Origin: CAZCTO01 sp964501725
GTDB taxonomy: Bacteria; Bacillota; Clostridia; Saccharofermentanales; Saccharofermentanaceae
Direction of reading: 5' to 3'
Assembly: GCA_964501725.1 (NCBI GenBank)
Contig: CAZCTO010000011.1
Span: 1 to 64,000, forward strand
DNA length: 64,000 bases
In this document: one piece after another, positions 1 to 8,566 of the stretch
Layout: every line of letters starts with the position of its first letter
Numbering within the stretch: position 1 is the stretch's first letter
Notes under the pieces: model-generated
Told to the model about the DNA's origin: nothing
Databases searched by the model: none
The model's input: the letters and a program-made list of their open reading frames with translations, nothing else
Translations under genes and position numbers: made by a program

Positions 1-309
1 ACGTTCACGGGGGCTTTTGCGGACGGCAAGATCGTCGGGGTGCTGGCGATGCGGGGCCCGGCGCATATTTCGCTGTTGTTTGTCGATCCGGGGTTTCATC
101 GGCTCGGGATCGGGCGGGCGCTTTTTTTCGCGGCAATCAAAGAAACGCCCCGGGAGAAGCACCGGATCATCACGGTGAACTCATCTCCCTATGGCGTTCC
201 TTTTTATAAGAGGATCGGTTTTGTTCCCTCGGAGGCGGAAAAAGTGGTGAACGGGATGCGTATCACCCCGATGCAGTTGGAACTGAATTCAGATCAATTG
301 GACAGCTGA
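1..309 (+). CDS. GNAT family N-acetyltransferase, 5'-truncated by window edge
   Basis: The reading frame is open from base 1 with no start in view, so only the C-terminal 102 residues are present. The segment around the FVDPGFHRLGIGRAL stretch matches the acetyl-CoA pyrophosphate-binding motif A of GNAT enzymes (hydrophobic strand, then R/Q-x-x-G-x-G/A). The later NSSPYGVPFYKRIGF segment matches motif B, with the typical Y-x-x-x-G-F near the C-terminus. Substrate cannot be told. The last 16 bases overlap the 3' end of the convergent epimerase gene. An internal GTG at base 40 is not a plausible start because it would remove the first strands of the fold. Confidence 0.85.
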   Translation, partial: TFTGAFADGKIVGVLAMRGPAHISLLFVDPGFHRLGIGRALFFAAIKETPREKHRIITVNSSPYGVPFYKRIGFVPSEAEKVVNGMRITPMQLELNSDQLDS

Positions 310-1337
310 CGCTTCCGGTCATTTTCCCTGTCCTGTTCTCGATCCTGCTTCTTCACCCAGGTGACGGTGTCCGCCAAAGAGGTATTGATATCTCTTGTCC
401 GATAGCCCAAATCCGTTTCCGCACGGCTGTGGTTGAATTTGGAATTCGGATAGACCGTAAAAAGTGAGTATCGGTCGAGCGGAGAGGGTTTCTTACTGAG
501 GCGATAGAATATATTGGTAAACTTCGCGGTCCTGCGCGCGACCCACAGGGGTACCACTTTCTTCATTGGCGGAGCTCCGGTAATGGCCTGCAGACCGTCG
601 ATGAAATCCTTTGCGCTCACATACTGGTTCGACAGAATATAGCAGGATCCGGTGTTCCCGTTCTCGGCGGCTGACAGCACTCCTGCTGCGACGTCGCGCA
701 CATCGGCAAAATCATATCCGCCGTTAATACAGGTGGTCAGCTCGCCGGACAGATACTCGCGAATCAGCTGAACGACTTCGGAGTTACCGAACTCATACGG
801 TCCGATGATGCCGGACGGATGGACGATGACCGCATTGAGTCCGTTCAGGGTGACTTTATTGAGAATGTACTGCGTCGCTTCCGCCTTGGATTTCGCGTAA
901 TCCCCGGCAACCAGATCACGGTTAAAATGCTCAATTTCCGCTATCGCTTCGCCGTTACCCTTATCGGGGATGGCGTGAGCGGACCCGATGTATACCAGTC
1001 GGGCGACACGCTTCTTGACACACAGGTCCGCGATGTTCTGGGTGCCCTGTACATTGACGCGATGGATCATCGGATCTCTCTTATCCGAGATGGAGCGACG
1101 CTCGGCGGTGTGAATCACGATGGCGTCGCGGGGATTCTCAATATCAAAGAATTGTTTCATGGAATCTTTGACAAGAACATCGCCGAAAATGATTTCCACC
1201 GGAAATCCTTTGAGCGGTGTGATGTCCTGTTCCGGATGAACCAAAACACGAACACTCTGTCCATGGTCGAGAAGCAATCTTACTATCGTATTACCGAGTT
1301 GACCGATCGCATCGGTCACGAGATACTGCCTTTTCAT
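294..1337 (-). CDS. NAD-dependent epimerase/dehydratase family protein
   Basis: A 347-residue protein of the extended short-chain dehydrogenase superfamily, close to nucleotide-sugar epimerases and dihydroflavonol-4-reductase-like proteins. The N-terminal Rossmann motif reads TDAIGQLGN, so the first glycine of the usual TGaxGxxG is replaced. The dehydrogenase Y-x-x-x-K pair is present in DYAKSK around residue 148. IHPSGIIGPYEFGN is the typical substrate-domain segment. The C-terminal tail is very charged (KKQDREQDREND). Start is ATG with GGAGG nine bases upstream. Substrate and pathway are unknown. The gene stands alone and converges on the GNAT gene. Confidence 0.85.
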   Translation of the reverse strand: MKRQYLVTDAIGQLGNTIVRLLLDHGQSVRVLVHPEQDITPLKGFPVEIIFGDVLVKDSMKQFFDIENPRDAIVIHTAERRSISDKRDPMIHRVNVQGTQNIADLCVKKRVARLVYIGSAHAIPDKGNGEAIAEIEHFNRDLVAGDYAKSKAEATQYILNKVTLNGLNAVIVHPSGIIGPYEFGNSEVVQLIREYLSGELTTCINGGYDFADVRDVAAGVLSAAENGNTGSCYILSNQYVSAKDFIDGLQAITGAPPMKKVVPLWVARRTAKFTNIFYRLSKKPSPLDRYSLFTVYPNSKFNHSRAETDLGYRTRDINTSLADTVTWVKKQDREQDRENDRKRQLSN

Positions 1338-1498
1338 AGCTTCCGCCTCCAGTCAATATAGTCATATTTATGGATAGTATGATGATAACTATATTATGCG
1401 CCGCGGGGCGAGCGGAATGTTAGCCGATTTGAAAACAAAACCTCGTTTTATATCCTCAAATGTGAACAATTTGTTTCCGACTATCAATTTAATTAGAG

Positions 1499-1520
1499 AA
1501 AGGGCCCTGCTGAGCCCTTT
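1499..1520 (-). terminator. weak hairpin terminator after the YjbR gene
   Basis: A 7-base-pair stem (AAAGGGC with GCCCTTT, 8-base loop) lies 75 bases past the stop of the minus-strand YjbR gene. On the minus strand it is followed by TTTCTCTAATT. The T-tract is poor, so this is a tentative terminator. Confidence 0.4.
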
Positions 1521-1594
1521 GCATCAAATATCTTTCAGGTTTCCGGGTCCCCGTACAACTTTCACGAAATGACAATATTTTGTCATTTCTATAT

Positions 1595-1966
1595 TTATTG
1601 CTCGGGCTGACCGGAGAGCAGTTTCACCCTCTGTGCCTTCGTAAGCGACGCCAAAACCAACCGGTGCGCGGTATCAATCATGTCGCGGACCACTTTTTCG
1701 GGTGTATCGGATTGAAGATAGGTTGAGTTCCAGTGCTTCTTGTTCATGTAGTATCCCGGAACGATACCCGGATACTGTTGCCGGAGTATTTCCGCGAAAA
1801 CCGGATCGCATTTCATCGTAATGATCGGTTCGCCGAATTTGTCTCCGCCGATCATCGCGACCATTTTGTCGGCGAGGAAATACCGCGTCGCCTGCCAGTC
1901 CGGCTGATAATCCTTCCGAATCCCCGTAAGGGACATGAAATATGCATCGATCCAATCGCTTTGCAT
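1595..1966 (-). CDS. MmcQ/YjbR family protein
   Basis: A 123-residue protein of the MmcQ/YjbR family (CyaY-like fold, usually annotated as DNA-binding although the role is unproven). Family features seen are the N-terminal DWIDAYFMSLTG, a K-D-Y-x-P-D-W segment, GGDKFGEPIITMKCDP and the conserved PGYYMNKKHWNS near residue 80. A longer frame begins further upstream, but the family N-terminus starts at MQSDWIDAY. That start places the gene 11 bases after the DUF1893 stop as the third cistron of an operon with the ECF S component and DUF1893 genes. Confidence 0.88.
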   Translation of the reverse strand: MQSDWIDAYFMSLTGIRKDYQPDWQATRYFLADKMVAMIGGDKFGEPIITMKCDPVFAEILRQQYPGIVPGYYMNKKHWNSTYLQSDTPEKVVRDMIDTAHRLVLASLTKAQRVKLLSGQPEQ

Positions 1967-1977
1967 CGAAAAGCTCC

Positions 1978-2382
1978 TTACTTTCCGGCAAAAAGCCGGT
2001 ACGCCTCGGCAGGGTCGGAGATGTTCAGCACCTTTTGCTCCATCGGGCACATCCCGTCGCCCGCGCGATTGATAATGTTCGGGACCAATTGGTCATACTC
2101 GTATGTCAGAAAGTGATCGTCCAGCACCTGCACCGCGAGCTTACTGAGTGTCCGCGCATACAGACGCTCAATTCCGGCATACACCAGAAGAAAAGCCGCG
2201 GCCTTGCCGATCACTTTGTCCGCGACGTAGGCACCCTTCAGGAAATCCGGATTTTTCTCGAGCAGGCTGAGAATCGGGGCAATCCCCCGGTCGCTCGAGA
2301 TATGTTCCTCGTCTTCTTTGATCACAACCAGTGAAGCGTCGGTCTCACTGAGCAGGGTCTTTGCTCTTTCCAAAAAATCCAC
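1978..2382 (-). CDS. DUF1893 domain-containing protein
   Basis: A 134-residue protein of the DUF1893 family. Recognisable blocks are SLVVIKEDEEHISSDRGI, LKGAYVADKVIGKAAAFLLVYAGI, and the C-terminal VPNIINRAGDGMCPMEQKV, which contains the family's conserved cysteine. I place the start at a GTG (2380-2382) because AAAGGAGG lies eight bases before it and the longer upstream frame has no family similarity. The 5' end overlaps the ECF transporter gene by 38 bases, which suggests translational coupling. The family has no proven function. Its position beside a vitamin-type transporter component suggests a linked metabolic role, which is inference. Confidence 0.85.
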   Translation of the reverse strand: MDFLERAKTLLSETDASLVVIKEDEEHISSDRGIAPILSLLEKNPDFLKGAYVADKVIGKAAAFLLVYAGIERLYARTLSKLAVQVLDDHFLTYEYDQLVPNIINRAGDGMCPMEQKVLNISDPAEAYRLFAGK

Positions 2383-3013
2383 GGGTGAGTCCTCCTTTTT
2401 GAAGCGCAAGCATAATCGGCGGAATGACAATGAGTTGAATGGCAATCCCGGCGATGCCGGTTGTAAATGCAGCAATCACAGCGGCGGGATCCGCTCCTTT
2501 GACGCCAAAAAGCCGCGCCATCAGAAGAAGCCCCAGGGCATACACGGCGCGCCCGGCAACAATCGCCGCTATCAGCGATAGGATAATCCCCGCAAACTTC
2601 GCAAGCGCGGAACCGTCTGCCGCTCCGCCGTCCTTACCCGTGTTACTCGCAAAACCACGCATCCGGCATAGCCCGAGGCTCTGATAGAACAGCCCCGCGA
2701 CACCGCCGTATATCGCCAGTTCGAGGATCATGAAAGGCAGCCTTGCCGCCATCGGCATCCCCGTGATCGCAAAGCTGATGACCGGCGCGACGGCGCCGAT
2801 CACAAGACCGTAGACCGGTCCGAGAATCAAGCCCGCCAGGAGTACCGGAATATGCATCGGCAGGAAAAGCGCGCCGCTCTGCGGCCCGCCCGTCAGATGG
2901 AAAAATTGCGGCAGCACGACGCTGATCGCCAGAAGGAGACCGCCGTAGGTGATTTTGCGTGTCAGGATTTTACCGCCGGTAAGAGAGGGTGCGGCGTTTT
3001 TCGTTTCACTCAT
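2345..3013 (-). CDS. ECF transporter S component (substrate-binding membrane subunit)
   Basis: A 222-residue integral membrane protein with about six hydrophobic segments. The segments LFLPMHIPVLLAGLILGPVYG and MPFMILELAIYGG-type helices are characteristic of energy-coupling factor S components, which bind a vitamin or similar small molecule and share an EcfA/A'/T energising module encoded elsewhere. The exact substrate cannot be read from sequence; the arrangement is closest to pantothenate/thiamine-precursor type S components. No EcfA or EcfT gene is in the window, so the shared (group II) module is expected elsewhere. It is the first gene of a three-gene operon. Confidence 0.85.
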   Translation of the reverse strand: MSETKNAAPSLTGGKILTRKITYGGLLLAISVVLPQFFHLTGGPQSGALFLPMHIPVLLAGLILGPVYGLVIGAVAPVISFAITGMPMAARLPFMILELAIYGGVAGLFYQSLGLCRMRGFASNTGKDGGAADGSALAKFAGIILSLIAAIVAGRAVYALGLLLMARLFGVKGADPAAVIAAFTTGIAGIAIQLIVIPPIMLALQKGGLTRGFFGKSKDPAQ

Positions 3014-3035
3014 TGGTTGTCTCCGATCCTTAATG

Positions 3036-4178
3036 TCATGATCTCTTTGTCGCCTGATCCAGTTCTTTCTGAAGCGTTTTCAGATCCTCGCGGATGGATA
3101 TGTGCTGCGGGCATGCTTCCTCGCATTGGCCGCACTCGGTGCAGTTGAATGCCTTGGAATCCTTGGACATGTCTTTCTTCCACACCCAGCGGGTATGACT
3201 GAGATTATTGAACATCGCGTAGTCGTTCCACACGCGAAAATTCCCGGGGATATCGACGCCGAACGGACAAGGCATGCAGTAGCGGCAAGCCGTACAGCCG
3301 TTTCTGATGCGGGAGCGGAAGAGCGCGGAAGCTTTGTCGACGGCGATTTTCCCGGCATCCGAGAGCGGCTTTTTGTCGCTAAGCGTCTTACAGTTCTCTT
3401 TGACCTGCTCCATCGTTGACATACCGCTCAGGATGACCTTCACGTTCGGAAGGCTCGCGGCCCACCGCAGCGCCCACGCGGAAGGAGACGCCTCCGGATC
3501 CGCCTGCTTCAGCACTTCCATAATGTCGTCGGGCAGGTTGGCGAGTGACCCGCCCTTTACCGGCTCCATGATGATGACGGGAATTTGAAGACGGGTCGCC
3601 AATTCGTAACCCTTCATACCCGCCTGATTATCAACATCCATGTAGTTCAGTTGAATCTGGCAGAAATCCCACGCGCGGTAGGTAATGATTTTCTCGAAAA
3701 CGTCGTACGTGTCGTGAAACGAAAATCCCAGATAACGGATCTTTCCTTCCTCTTTGAGCGTCTCCAGATACTCCGGCACGCCCAGCGAACGCATTCTCTC
3801 CCAGGACTCGGCGCCCAGCGCGTGAAGCATGAAGAAGTCGACATAATCTTTTTTGAGGCGCGAGAGCTGGTGCACCACCATTTTCTTGGCATCCTCGAGC
3901 GAATGAATTTCCCAGCACGGCAGTTTTGTCGCAAGGAAATACGAGTCCCTCGGGAGCTTCTTGAGCACCCGTCCGGTGAACGGTTCGCTGCGTCCGTCGT
4001 GGTACGGGTACGCCGTGTCAAAATAATTGACGCCGCTCCGGTAGGCTTCCATCAACATTTCCTCGGAAAGAACCTCGTCGATCTTCCCGTTCGGGAGAAG
4101 CGGAAAACGCATACAGCCGAAGCCCAAAAGTGATGTCTCGATCGAATGCTTGTCCCATTTTCTTTTTTCCATCTTCAT
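3036..4178 (-). CDS. aldo/keto reductase with C-terminal 4Fe-4S ferredoxin domain
   Basis: About 380 residues. The N-terminal (beta/alpha)8 aldo-keto reductase domain has GFGCMRFP, the catalytic D-x-A-x-x-Y (FDTAYPYHDGRSE) and a lysine in FLATKLP. The C-terminal part carries cysteine clusters C-x2-C-x2-C-x3-C (CTACRYCMPCPFG) and CTECGQCEEACP typical of a two-cluster ferredoxin-like extension found in anaerobes. It probably reduces or oxidises a small carbonyl with iron-sulfur electron transfer; the substrate is unknown. The ATG at 4176-4178 overlaps the upstream stop as TAATG, which points to translational coupling. A second ATG at 4170-4172 has better spacing to AGAGGGG and is an alternative start. 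Confidence 0.9.
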   Translation of the reverse strand: MKMEKRKWDKHSIETSLLGFGCMRFPLLPNGKIDEVLSEEMLMEAYRSGVNYFDTAYPYHDGRSEPFTGRVLKKLPRDSYFLATKLPCWEIHSLEDAKKMVVHQLSRLKKDYVDFFMLHALGAESWERMRSLGVPEYLETLKEEGKIRYLGFSFHDTYDVFEKIITYRAWDFCQIQLNYMDVDNQAGMKGYELATRLQIPVIIMEPVKGGSLANLPDDIMEVLKQADPEASPSAWALRWAASLPNVKVILSGMSTMEQVKENCKTLSDKKPLSDAGKIAVDKASALFRSRIRNGCTACRYCMPCPFGVDIPGNFRVWNDYAMFNNLSHTRWVWKKDMSKDSKAFNCTECGQCEEACPQHISIREDLKTLQKELDQATKRS

Positions 4179-4957
4179 TACCCCTCTTTCTTTAATGCCG
4201 CCCGGTATGAGGCCGGGCTTCCCGACACTTCCCGGTGGTAGGTTTGAAGTTTCTCGCAAGTCTCATATAACTTCTTCACCGGAATCGCGTCGGAATCCGA
4301 TGTGTGCAGTTGCAGCGCGTTCAGGAATCGGACCAATTCCTCCGGGGCCAACATCAGACTCCGGTGAACCTCCGGATAGATGAGGCCAGGCTTCGTCGGA
4401 ATCGCGCGAAAAGCCGGGATCTCGTTCTTCTCCGCGGCCGAAGCGGTAACAACCGTAACAGCCCACAGGTTCCGGAGCGCCTTCCCGGGAAGAATCCGCC
4501 CGATCCGGAGCATCTCCGACACGACATAAGCCGCGTACTCGGCGTCTCCGCCGTCCTGATCCGATCCGAGCGGAAGCTCGTCCCAGAGATCAATCGCGTC
4601 GATGTTTTTCGAGTGATTCCGGCAAACGATCACGACGATATACGTCGGTGTGAGCACCGCAAAATCGACGTCGGTCGCGTCGGACTTAGTGGCAACGTTC
4701 AGGTCATGGAGTGCCAGAAAGGAAAGCCCGCTCTCCGAAAGCGCCTTATAAACCGATGTATGCAGCCCGACCTTCTCCTGAAGCGACGAAAGCGCCTCGC
4801 GGAAGATATGTTTGGCCGCAGGCGGCGCCGCTTCCAGTTTTTGCGAGAGAGCGCCGAGCTCGGCGCTCTTGTCATCAAAGGGTTTGATAAAAACCGGTCC
4901 CTGCATTACCGCCTGATTTCGCGGGCTCCCGGATCCGGATTTTGAAAAAAGAGCCAT
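4178..4957 (-). CDS. hypothetical protein with a degenerate NERD-like (nuclease-related) domain
   Basis: A 259-residue soluble protein. Residues about 75-120 (FLALHDLNV, then TDVDFAVLTPTYIVVIVCRN) follow the pattern of the NERD/restriction-endonuclease-like fold: an acidic residue, a hydrophobic strand ending in D-x-V-x-x, then I-x-V-I-E-x-K-N. Here the catalytic E-x-K has become V-x-R, so nuclease activity is unlikely. No signal peptide or membrane segment is seen. The stop overlaps the start of the ferredoxin-type aldo/keto reductase, so the two are probably co-expressed. The NERD reading rests on pattern only and is moderate at best. Confidence 0.6.
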   Translation of the reverse strand: MALFSKSGSGSPRNQAVMQGPVFIKPFDDKSAELGALSQKLEAAPPAAKHIFREALSSLQEKVGLHTSVYKALSESGLSFLALHDLNVATKSDATDVDFAVLTPTYIVVIVCRNHSKNIDAIDLWDELPLGSDQDGGDAEYAAYVVSEMLRIGRILPGKALRNLWAVTVVTASAAEKNEIPAFRAIPTKPGLIYPEVHRSLMLAPEELVRFLNALQLHTSDSDAIPVKKLYETCEKLQTYHREVSGSPASYRAALKKEG

Positions 4958-5015
4958 TACTTCCTCATCTTCCGCTTTCCGATCGCCGGAAAGCCATCAG
5001 TGATCGGGCATGAGA

Positions 5016-6614
5016 TCATGCCGGTAGTTTATCAAACAGTTTCTTTCCGGGGACCTTAAGAAAAGCAACCTCCGCCAATATCAAAATCACGTATACCCCC
5101 ATGGTCAGATATGCCGTGAGATAAACGCCGCCCTCGCGAATGAATATCATTACGTATGCAATAACCGGTATCACCGTGAGCACGAAGCCGTAAAGCAGGC
5201 CGAGCAGAACCGCCGCGCTCTGCTTAATGACTTCCGCTTCCACGCGCCAGTTCAGCTTGGGAAAAAGCAGGTTGAGAATCAATCCGCCGCAGGAAATTGC
5301 TACACTCAGCAGTGCGGGAAGCAGAACAAAGGCGATCGCATCCGGCAGGGAAAGCTTCAGACTGAACGCCACCAGAATCGACGCAATAAAGTGTGCGGGC
5401 AGGTAAACGACCCAATTGACGTAGATCTTCGCCGCAAAAATGTTTCCTGTCGTGACCGGCAGAGACTTCAGCACCCAAAGCTGTTTTCCCTCAATGGATA
5501 TCGCCGACGCGGTCGTCAGCGTCATCGCCGCGAAAAAGCAGAAAACGACCATAAAGATTCCCACGAGCTGTTCACGGCTGATCATTCCGGCCGCTTCGCC
5601 CTCCATAATTTCGTTCATGACATTGTCCGGCCCCATAACCGCAACGGCAATCGCAAACGCCATCATCAGGACTGGACCGAACGCCGTGTTAAAGACATAA
5701 AGCGTATGGGCAAAATACTTCCGGATTTCTGCCGAGAAAACCGCGGCCCCCGGAGAGCGCATCGCGAAAAGGAGCCTGTGGTTCTTGTTTTTCTTCTGGT
5801 ATTGTCCGCGTCCGTAACGACTGGCATACAAGGCGACCACCAAAACAAACGGCCCGACCAGCATCAGGAGCGTCATCAGAATACAGAACAGGCTGCCGTC
5901 CGTCACGAAACGTACCAGGCAGGCAAGCGGCCAGAAGGCATTGATTATTTTGTCCCCGCCGCCGGCCCCGAGCTCCTGAATGCGGGTGTATACCGATGTG
6001 CTTTGTGTGGTCCAGACGATATACACCACCATAATCAGCATCATTGCCGCTGTAGTCAAAAGATTTCCCCCGGGCATTTTCTCTTTTATAATCGCGAAGA
6101 AGTACCCGAAAAAGATCGAAACCGTCAGCGAGAACAGGGGGATCAAAAAAACCAGCAGTAATCCCCGGATGAGCGCCGCAATATCGATGCCGCCGAAACA
6201 AAAGGTCGCAATCATCGTCGGCGCCAACAGGATCATTAAAATCGGTGCGTCATAAAGATACTGCGTGATAATCTTGGACAGAACGACGGTGCTTTTGCGG
6301 ATCGGCATCGAAAGCAGAAGATCCGCATCCTTAGCGGTCGTATTGGTGGTCGCGCGCATAAACCCGAAAAGAAGGCTCATCGTCAGAGATGTAACGATTC
6401 CCATATATATCGCAAATTCCGGCATGGGAGGAACCGCTTTCCGGACAAATAAATCTGCCTGCATAATCGCCTGCGCAGCCATGGATCCACCGAAAAAGAC
6501 CAGAAAGAAAAGCATCAACAACACAATGGTAATGTATCTTCCCTTTTTTGCCTTGCTGAGTGAACCGATGAAAATCTGAAGGTTCGTCCTAATCAGCGTG
6601 GAAAAATTCCTCAT
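5016..6614 (-). CDS. ABC-2 type transporter permease
   Basis: A 532-residue polytopic membrane protein with roughly twelve hydrophobic segments, arranged as two similar halves typical of large single-chain exporter permeases of Clostridia. Its ATG overlaps the stop of the ATPase gene (ATGA at 6611-6614), so the pair is translated together. Charged cytoplasmic stretches such as TTAKDADLLLSMPIRKSTVVLSK lie between early segments, as in other ABC-2 permeases. Substrate is unknown. Lipid, peptide or antibiotic export are all possible. Confidence 0.88.
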   Translation of the reverse strand: MRNFSTLIRTNLQIFIGSLSKAKKGRYITIVLLMLFFLVFFGGSMAAQAIMQADLFVRKAVPPMPEFAIYMGIVTSLTMSLLFGFMRATTNTTAKDADLLLSMPIRKSTVVLSKIITQYLYDAPILMILLAPTMIATFCFGGIDIAALIRGLLLVFLIPLFSLTVSIFFGYFFAIIKEKMPGGNLLTTAAMMLIMVVYIVWTTQSTSVYTRIQELGAGGGDKIINAFWPLACLVRFVTDGSLFCILMTLLMLVGPFVLVVALYASRYGRGQYQKKNKNHRLLFAMRSPGAAVFSAEIRKYFAHTLYVFNTAFGPVLMMAFAIAVAVMGPDNVMNEIMEGEAAGMISREQLVGIFMVVFCFFAAMTLTTASAISIEGKQLWVLKSLPVTTGNIFAAKIYVNWVVYLPAHFIASILVAFSLKLSLPDAIAFVLLPALLSVAISCGGLILNLLFPKLNWRVEAEVIKQSAAVLLGLLYGFVLTVIPVIAYVMIFIREGGVYLTAYLTMGVYVILILAEVAFLKVPGKKLFDKLPA

Positions 6615-7336
6615 ACGGGCGTCACCACCTCGTCGGTCAATTCAAGGAACACCTCTTCAAGCGACTGGTTGCCCCTAACAGCCTCGGTGTCGCCGCTGGC
6701 GATCAGTTCGCCGTCCTTGATGATGGCAATCTTCGTGCACAGCTTTTCGGCCACTTCCAGCACGTGCGTGGAGAAAAAGATCGCTTTGCCCTCCGCGCAG
6801 AATTCCTTCATGACCGTCTTCACCGTAAACGTCGCGCGCGGATCCAGGCCGACAAACGGCTCATCGAGGACCAGCAACTTAGGCTCGTGTACGAACGCCG
6901 CGATCAGCGACAACTTCTGCTTCATGCCGTGCGAATAGGAACTGATCTTATCGTTGAGGGAATCGGTCATTTCCAGAAGGCCGGCGTACTTCTCGATTTT
7001 CTCTTTGCGGGCCGACTTGGAGATGCGAAAAATGTCCGAGACAAAATTCAAGTATTGCGTGCCCGTAAGCGTGTCGTACAATTCCGGTGAATCGGGGATG
7101 AAGGCGATCATCGATTTGCATACCATCGGCTCCGCTTTGACGGAATGTCCGTCAATGAAAATCTCCCCTTCGTCAAACGGAAGGATGCCGACGATGGCCT
7201 TGATGGTGGTTGTTTTGCCGGCGCCGTTATGTCCGATGAATCCGAATATATCGCCGTTCTCGACGGTCAGGGACAGGTCGCTGACGGCCTTTTTTCCTCC
7301 GGGATATGTCTTTGAAAGACCGTTAATCTGAAGCAT
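6611..7336 (-). CDS. ABC transporter ATP-binding protein
   Basis: A 241-residue ABC ATPase with Walker A GHNGAGKTT near residue 37, signature SYSHGMKQKLS near 138, Walker B LLVLDEPFVGLD near 160 and switch histidine in FFSTHVLE. It is of the CcmA/DrrA exporter class and pairs with the overlapping downstream permease. The RBS is an AAAGAGGG-type site just before the ATG. The gene begins an operon of two. Confidence 0.93.
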   Translation of the reverse strand: MLQINGLSKTYPGGKKAVSDLSLTVENGDIFGFIGHNGAGKTTTIKAIVGILPFDEGEIFIDGHSVKAEPMVCKSMIAFIPDSPELYDTLTGTQYLNFVSDIFRISKSARKEKIEKYAGLLEMTDSLNDKISSYSHGMKQKLSLIAAFVHEPKLLVLDEPFVGLDPRATFTVKTVMKEFCAEGKAIFFSTHVLEVAEKLCTKIAIIKDGELIASGDTEAVRGNQSLEEVFLELTDEVVTPV

Positions 7337-7442
7337 GGTAATCCCTCTTTCAATGTAAAATTAATGCAATTATATCATTTCGGGAAATCATATTCAAAAA
7401 GTTGTTTGCTTGCGATCCTCTCTAAGGCTGCCCCCCGCCGTA

Positions 7443-7973
7443 TCAGGAACCGTCGGTGTCGACTCGCTTCCGGCCGAGCCGGGTCACGATCAGACTGACA
7501 AGTTCCTCCGGCGTCCGCCGCTTGACACGCACGGTCACTCCCGCATATCTTTCGTAATTCGGCTTCCGCGCAATATAAAGATCCTCGAGCGTTTTCCCCG
7601 GGGCCAGCACGATTCCTCTGGTTTTAAGATTCCACAGACGCTTGCGGATCAATCCGTAATCGGCCTCAAGGTAGACGATGTCCGTAGTTTTACGCAGATG
7701 TTCCATCGCCTTCGGGAGCAAAACGGCGCTTCCGCCGGTGGCGATGACCGTCCCCTCCGGAGGAAGCGTCATCAGTACATTTTCTTCCCGCCGTAAAAAA
7801 TAATCGTTCCCCTTCGTGTTGATAATGTTCTGCAGAGGTTGATTCTCTGTCTTTTGAATCAGCAGATCGGTATCCAGAAAAGTCATGCCCAGTTCTTTCG
7901 CCAAAAGACGACCGACGGTGCTTTTCCCGCTGCCGGGCATTCCGATGAGAACGATGTTTTTGAGGCCCGGCAT
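7443..7973 (-). CDS. aroK: shikimate kinase
   Basis: A 176-residue kinase phosphorylating shikimate at the 3-OH, fifth step of chorismate synthesis, in the cytoplasm. Walker A GMPGSGKST is at residues 11-19, DTD (residues 35-37) is the shikimate/Mg-binding motif, FLRREE supplies the conserved arginine, and ATGGSAVL is the Walker B-like GGG/S loop. The lid arginine is expected in LAPGKTLEDLYIARKPNYE. Length is normal for the family. It is monocistronic here, not in an aro cluster. It starts at ATG after AAGGAGAAGG. Confidence 0.93.
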   Translation of the reverse strand: MPGLKNIVLIGMPGSGKSTVGRLLAKELGMTFLDTDLLIQKTENQPLQNIINTKGNDYFLRREENVLMTLPPEGTVIATGGSAVLLPKAMEHLRKTTDIVYLEADYGLIRKRLWNLKTRGIVLAPGKTLEDLYIARKPNYERYAGVTVRVKRRTPEELVSLIVTRLGRKRVDTDGS

Positions 7974-8107
7974 GTTCCTTCTCCTTCACGTCCGATATAG
8001 GTCAAGTATATCACGGCAAAGGCGCTGTCCCACCTCAAGAAAATGATAAATTTCGCCCGGTTGTGATATGATGACAGGGTACTCATAACTCAGAAAGGGA
8101 CAGCCTT

Positions 8108-8476
8108 ATGAAAACGCTCGGCAACATCATTTGGTTCATTTTTGGCGGTTTTGTTCTTTCTTTAGAATGGATCATCAGCGGCGTCGTGTGTTGCCTCACG
8201 ATCGTCGGCATCCCTCTGGGCATTCAATGTTTCAAGCTGGCCTCGCTGTCATTTTTTCCTTTTGGCAAAGAGATTTCTTATTCCAAGGCCGGGGTCGGCA
8301 GTCTGATCGGCAATATCTTGTGGCTGATTGTTTTCGGATGGGGGATTGCGTTGTCTCACCTTTTGGTCGGACTTTTATGCTGCATCACAATCGTTGGTAT
8401 CCCCTTCGGAATCCAATGCTTCAAGCTCGCACAGGTTAGCCTTTTCCCATTCGGGGTTACTTTCGAAAAGGCCTGA
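8108..8476 (+). CDS. YccF domain-containing inner membrane protein
   Basis: A 122-residue small membrane protein made of two copies of the YccF (DUF307) unit. Each unit has a hydrophobic segment followed by C-C-L/I-T-I-V-G-I-P-x-G-I-Q-C-F-K-L-A, seen at residues about 28-46 and 87-105. The start follows AAAGGGA at proper spacing. Function of the family is unknown. The gene diverges from shikimate kinase. A short imperfect repeat of the gene's end (TTCGAAAAGGC) recurs about 70 bases after the stop. Confidence 0.9.
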   Translation: MKTLGNIIWFIFGGFVLSLEWIISGVVCCLTIVGIPLGIQCFKLASLSFFPFGKEISYSKAGVGSLIGNILWLIVFGWGIALSHLLVGLLCCITIVGIPFGIQCFKLAQVSLFPFGVTFEKA

Positions 8477-8566
8477 AGATTGCCCGTGACACATCCGACA
8501 TCGTCGCACTCCGGGGTGAACTGTGTCACCTTCGAAAAAGGCTGAAATATTCCGATTCCGCTTGAA

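Noticed and set aside
819..1361. 180-codon open frame on the plus strand
   Set aside because: It is antisense to the epimerase gene, has no RBS and no family-like sequence; a composition shadow.
1374..1520. 40-codon minus-strand open stretch before the epimerase gene
   Set aside because: No start codon, no RBS, overlaps the weak terminator hairpin; chance opening.
8462..8550. Short imperfect repeat of the yccF gene end (TTCGAAAAGGC and TTCGAAAAAGGC)
   Set aside because: Only about 18 similar bases, twice, with no further structure; probably a small local duplication.
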